A DNA stretch of 31,768 nucleotides from Lawsonibacter hominis (lineage in GTDB: Bacteria > Bacillota > Clostridia > Oscillospirales > Oscillospiraceae). The stretch covers positions 1-31,768 of the forward strand of contig NZ_JACOPP010000028.1 in the NCBI RefSeq assembly GCF_014287895.1, read 5' to 3'. Made by a program: the position numbers and the translations under genes. Below are positions 29,428 through 31,768 of the stretch, piece by piece (within the stretch, counting starts at the first letter, position 1; each line of letters begins with the position of its first letter). A model generated the notes under the pieces. It was not told where the DNA came from. It did no database searches and was given only the letters and a program-made list of their open reading frames with translations.

Positions 29428-31294
29428 GAACGCCGCAAAGAAGGGCGGCACCGCAAAGCGGCTGCTCTCCTATGTGCTCAAAGGCTACAAATTCCGCTTT
29501 TTTCTGGTGCTGGTATGCATTTTGGTCAGTGCGGCGGCCTCGGTGTCCGCATCTCTGTTTCTGGGGAGCCTCATCGACGATTATATCGCGCCCCTTCTGC
29601 TGACCGACCAGCCGGTGTTCAGCGGATTGCTGCACACCCTGATCCTCATGGGCTGTCTCTATCTGGCGGGCGCGCTGTGTACGCTGGCCTATAACCGCAT
29701 TATGGTCACCATCTCCCAGGGCGTGCAGAAGGAGATCCGCGACGAGCTGTTCGTGCATATGCAGACCCTTCCCATCCGGTATTTTGATACCCATGCCCAT
29801 GGAGATGTGATGAGCGTCTACACCAACGACGTGGACACCCTGCGCCAGATGTTTTCGCAGAGCATCCCCCAGATGTTTGCTTCGCTGGTCACGATCGTGG
29901 TGGTGTTCCTGGCCATGCTGGTCACCAACCCGCTGCTCACCGCGGTGGTCGTCCTCTGCGTGTGCGGTATGCTGCTGGTCACCCGCTCTATCGCGGGGCG
30001 CAGCGGCAAGTATTTCATGCGCCAGCAGGAGAAGCTGGGCGACCTGAACGGCTATATCGAAGAGATGGTGAACGGCCAGAAGGTGGTCAAGGTCTTCTGC
30101 CATGAGCAGAAGGCCCAGGAGGGCTTTGACCGGGTCAACGACGCTTTGTTCGAAAGCGCCGACATGGCCAACAAATACGCCAATATCCTCATGCCCATCA
30201 TGGTCAATATCGGCAACATCCAGTATGTGATCGTGGCCATGGCGGGCGGGCTGATGGCGCTGGGCGGCGTAGGCGGCGGCGTCACGCTGGGCGTCATCGC
30301 GTCCTTCCTCCAGCTGTCCAAAAGCTTTTCCCAGCCCATCAGCCAGATCTCCCAGCAGCTCAACTCGGTCGTCATGGCCCTTGCGGGCGCGGGGCGGATC
30401 TTCGCGCTGATGGATGAGGAGAGCGAGCGGGACGAGGGCACGGTCACCCTGGTGAACGCGGCCTACGATCAGGCGGGGGAGCTGGGTGAGAGCGGCCAGC
30501 GCACGAATCTGTGGGCCTGGAAGGTTCCGCAGAAGGAGGGGGGCTTTGCCTATACTAGGCTCACCGGCGACGTGCGCTTTTTTGATGTGGACTTCGAGTA
30601 CGAGGCCGGCAAGCCCATCCTCCACGATATCTCCCTTTTTGCAAAGCCCGGCCAGAAGCTGGCCTTCGTGGGGGCCACCGGCGCGGGGAAGACCACCATC
30701 ACCAACCTCATCAACCGCTTTTACGATATCGCCGACGGCAAGATCCGTTACGACGGCATCAATATCAACAAGATCCGGAAAAGCGATCTGCGCCGGAGCC
30801 TGGGCATCGTGCTCCAGGAGACCAACCTGTTTACCGGAACGGTGCGGGAGAATATCCGCTACGGCAATCTGCAGGCCACCGACGAGGAGGTGGAGGCCGC
30901 CGCCCAGCTGGCGGGCGCGGACGATTTCATCCGCCGCCTGCCCCAGGGATACGACACGCTGCTGACCGGAAACGGGGCCAATCTGTCCCAGGGCCAGCGG
31001 CAGCTGCTGGCCATTGCCCGCTGCGCCGTGGCCGACCCGCCGGTGATGATCCTGGACGAGGCCACCTCCTCCATCGATACCCGTACCGAGTCCATCGTTC
31101 AGCAGGGGATGGACTCTCTGATGTGCGGGCGCACAGTCTTCGTTATCGCCCACCGCCTGTCCACGGTGCGCAACTCCGACGCCATTATGGTGCTGGACCA
31201 CGGCCGTATCGTGGAGCGGGGCGGCCATGACGATCTGATTGCCCAGCATGGGCTTTACTACCAGCTCTATACCGGCGCATTCGAATTGGAATAA
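29420..31294 (+). CDS. ABC exporter subunit with consensus ATP site
   Basis: Partner of the preceding gene. The 624 residues have six membrane helices, then an unusually long linker (about 330-395) before the ATPase domain. Walker A GATGAGKT (418-425), Walker B ILDEATSSID with catalytic Glu547, and switch His578 are all canonical. Its signature is LSQGQ (522-526) rather than LSGGQ. This is the expected complement: a weak signature here faces the degenerate site of the partner, while the partner's better signature faces the active site here. ATG 29420 has GGGAGGAG upstream, within the first gene. The pair is probably repressed by the adjacent MarR protein. Confidence 0.93.
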   Translation: MNKNAAKKGGTAKRLLSYVLKGYKFRFFLVLVCILVSAAASVSASLFLGSLIDDYIAPLLLTDQPVFSGLLHTLILMGCLYLAGALCTLAYNRIMVTISQGVQKEIRDELFVHMQTLPIRYFDTHAHGDVMSVYTNDVDTLRQMFSQSIPQMFASLVTIVVVFLAMLVTNPLLTAVVVLCVCGMLLVTRSIAGRSGKYFMRQQEKLGDLNGYIEEMVNGQKVVKVFCHEQKAQEGFDRVNDALFESADMANKYANILMPIMVNIGNIQYVIVAMAGGLMALGGVGGGVTLGVIASFLQLSKSFSQPISQISQQLNSVVMALAGAGRIFALMDEESERDEGTVTLVNAAYDQAGELGESGQRTNLWAWKVPQKEGGFAYTRLTGDVRFFDVDFEYEAGKPILHDISLFAKPGQKLAFVGATGAGKTTITNLINRFYDIADGKIRYDGININKIRKSDLRRSLGIVLQETNLFTGTVRENIRYGNLQATDEEVEAAAQLAGADDFIRRLPQGYDTLLTGNGANLSQGQRQLLAIARCAVADPPVMILDEATSSIDTRTESIVQQGMDSLMCGRTVFVIAHRLSTVRNSDAIMVLDHGRIVERGGHDDLIAQHGLYYQLYTGAFELE

Positions 31295-31302
31295 GCGTTT
31301 GC

Positions 31303-31329
31303 ACCCCCTGGTACCGGATGCATAGAATG
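31303..31329 (+). promoter_or_regulatory. Possible mother-cell sporulation promoter
   Basis: AC (31303-31304), 16 bases and CATAGAATG (31321-31329) come close to the sigma-K pattern (last base differs). CATAGAAT also resembles the sigma-E -10 CATACANT with one change. It lies about 80 bases before the Cys-rich miniprotein gene. Confidence 0.3.
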
Positions 31330-31409
31330 AAGTGAGACCGGGCCGGAAGACGCGGCGCACCGCCGCCCCGCGCCCAGGTTTCTACTTTGAAACCAGGAGG
31401 TACTCAATC

Positions 31410-31577
31410 ATGGGGTGCAATAACGGTTGTGGCTGGGGCGGCGGCAGCTGCCTGTGGATCATCATCATCCTGATCGTTCTGTGCTGCTGCTGCGGCGGCG
31501 GCTGGGGCGGCAACTGGGGCGGCTGTGGCTGCAACAACAACTGTGGCTGCGGCTGCAACAACAACTGCGGCTGCTGA
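31410..31577 (+). CDS. Cys/Gly/Asn-rich 55-residue miniprotein with one membrane segment
   Basis: The product starts MGCNNGCGWGGGSC, has one hydrophobic stretch (15-24, LWIIIILIVL) directly followed by four cysteines (25-28), then a Gly/Trp linker. It ends with two copies of a GCNNNC unit (CGCNNNCGCGCNNNCGC). Fourteen of 55 residues are Cys, 17 Gly and 9 Asn. The start is secure: AGGAGG at 31395-31400 precedes ATG 31410. Short Gly-rich single-helix proteins such as YjcZ occur in spore coats. A cross-linked coat or membrane-tethered metal-binding protein are both possible. I do not recognise a named family. A strong hairpin follows. Confidence 0.7.
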   Translation: MGCNNGCGWGGGSCLWIIIILIVLCCCCGGGWGGNWGGCGCNNNCGCGCNNNCGC

Positions 31578-31602
31578 ACAGACATACGATCGCCAGACAG
31601 GA

Positions 31603-31637
31603 CTCAGGGCGGGGGAGCAAAGCTCCCCCGCCCTGAG
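31603..31637 (+). terminator. 16-bp perfect hairpin after the miniprotein gene
   Basis: CTCAGGGCGGGGGAGC (31603-31618) pairs with 31622-31637 across loop AAA, 25 bases after the stop. No T-run follows (GCTGTCAAAAA), so termination strength is uncertain. Confidence 0.6.
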
Positions 31638-31712
31638 GCTGTCAAAAACCCTCCTGGAGAAGAGCCTGGCAGAGTTGAGTCGTCCGCAGACGACGGAAGG
31701 AAAGGAAGCTCC

Positions 31713-31745
31713 GTCATTTCCGGCGACACGTGCGTCGGAAATGAC
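31713..31745. repeat. 10-bp inverted repeat near the window end
   Basis: GTCATTTCCG (31713-31722) pairs with CGGAAATGAC (31736-31745). No gene is evident in the last 130 bases. It may be one end of a dispersed intergenic repeat, which only the whole genome can show. Confidence 0.4.
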
Positions 31746-31768
31746 ACCTCTCATGACGGACAGGGCGA

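Noticed and set aside
31404..31754. Minus-strand Ala/Val-rich frame opposite the Cys-rich miniprotein
   Set aside because: It is the mirror of Gly/Cys codons. The + strand frame has the ribosome site and a sensible composition.
1..31768. tRNA or rRNA genes, complete insertion sequences and prophage genes
   Set aside because: No tRNA cloverleaf, rRNA stretch, transposase or phage structural gene was recognised on either strand by reading.

Overview
The window is high-GC chromosomal DNA from a spore-forming member of the Clostridia. It carries a Gram-positive PolC replicase, the Firmicutes order pyrH-frr-uppS-cdsA-dxr-rseP-ispG-polC, a hisZ/short-hisG histidine operon, Rex, and sporulation-type SpoIID/peptidoglycan-binding proteins. 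Base composition and content resemble gut Oscillospiraceae of the Flavonifractor/Lawsonibacter type. That placement is an inference, because no 16S gene is present.

Layout. Bases 1-460 are a gene-free leader with hairpins. Bases 463-11177 (+) hold UMP kinase, ribosome recycling factor, undecaprenyl-PP synthase, CdsA, DXP reductoisomerase, RseP-type protease, IspG and PolC. Bases 11178-11749 are a repeat- and hairpin-rich gap in which the 3' end of polC is duplicated. Bases 11750-18630 (+) are a tightly coupled his operon, hisZGDB-(GNAT remnant)-HAFIE. It has a clear sigma-A promoter and a palindrome at the expected start of transcription, and it lacks hisC and a histidinol-phosphatase.

Bases 18631-22850 are the most interesting block. 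A PhlG/phloretin-hydrolase family C-C hydrolase (+) sits behind a near-perfect sigma-54 -24/-12 promoter. A PAS-AAA+-Fis sigma-54 activator (-) lies 1.7 kb further on. The inverted repeat TGTA-N11-TACA occurs both about 150 bp upstream of the sigma-54 promoter and across the -10 box of the activator's own promoter. This reads as a self-contained, inducible polyphenol-cleavage regulon. Two conserved genes of unknown function (DUF6323- and DUF6179-like) lie between the two.

Bases 22857-25031 (-) are a three-gene cluster of peptidoglycan-binding, SpoIID-like and transthyretin-like proteins behind a sigma-K-like promoter. Bases 25198-26987 (+) are rex and an overlapping SLH-like exported protein. 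Bases 27104-31294 (+) are a marR gene and a heterodimeric ABC exporter that share a candidate MarR operator. Bases 31410-31577 encode a 55-residue Cys/Gly/Asn-rich membrane miniprotein, possibly of the spore coat.
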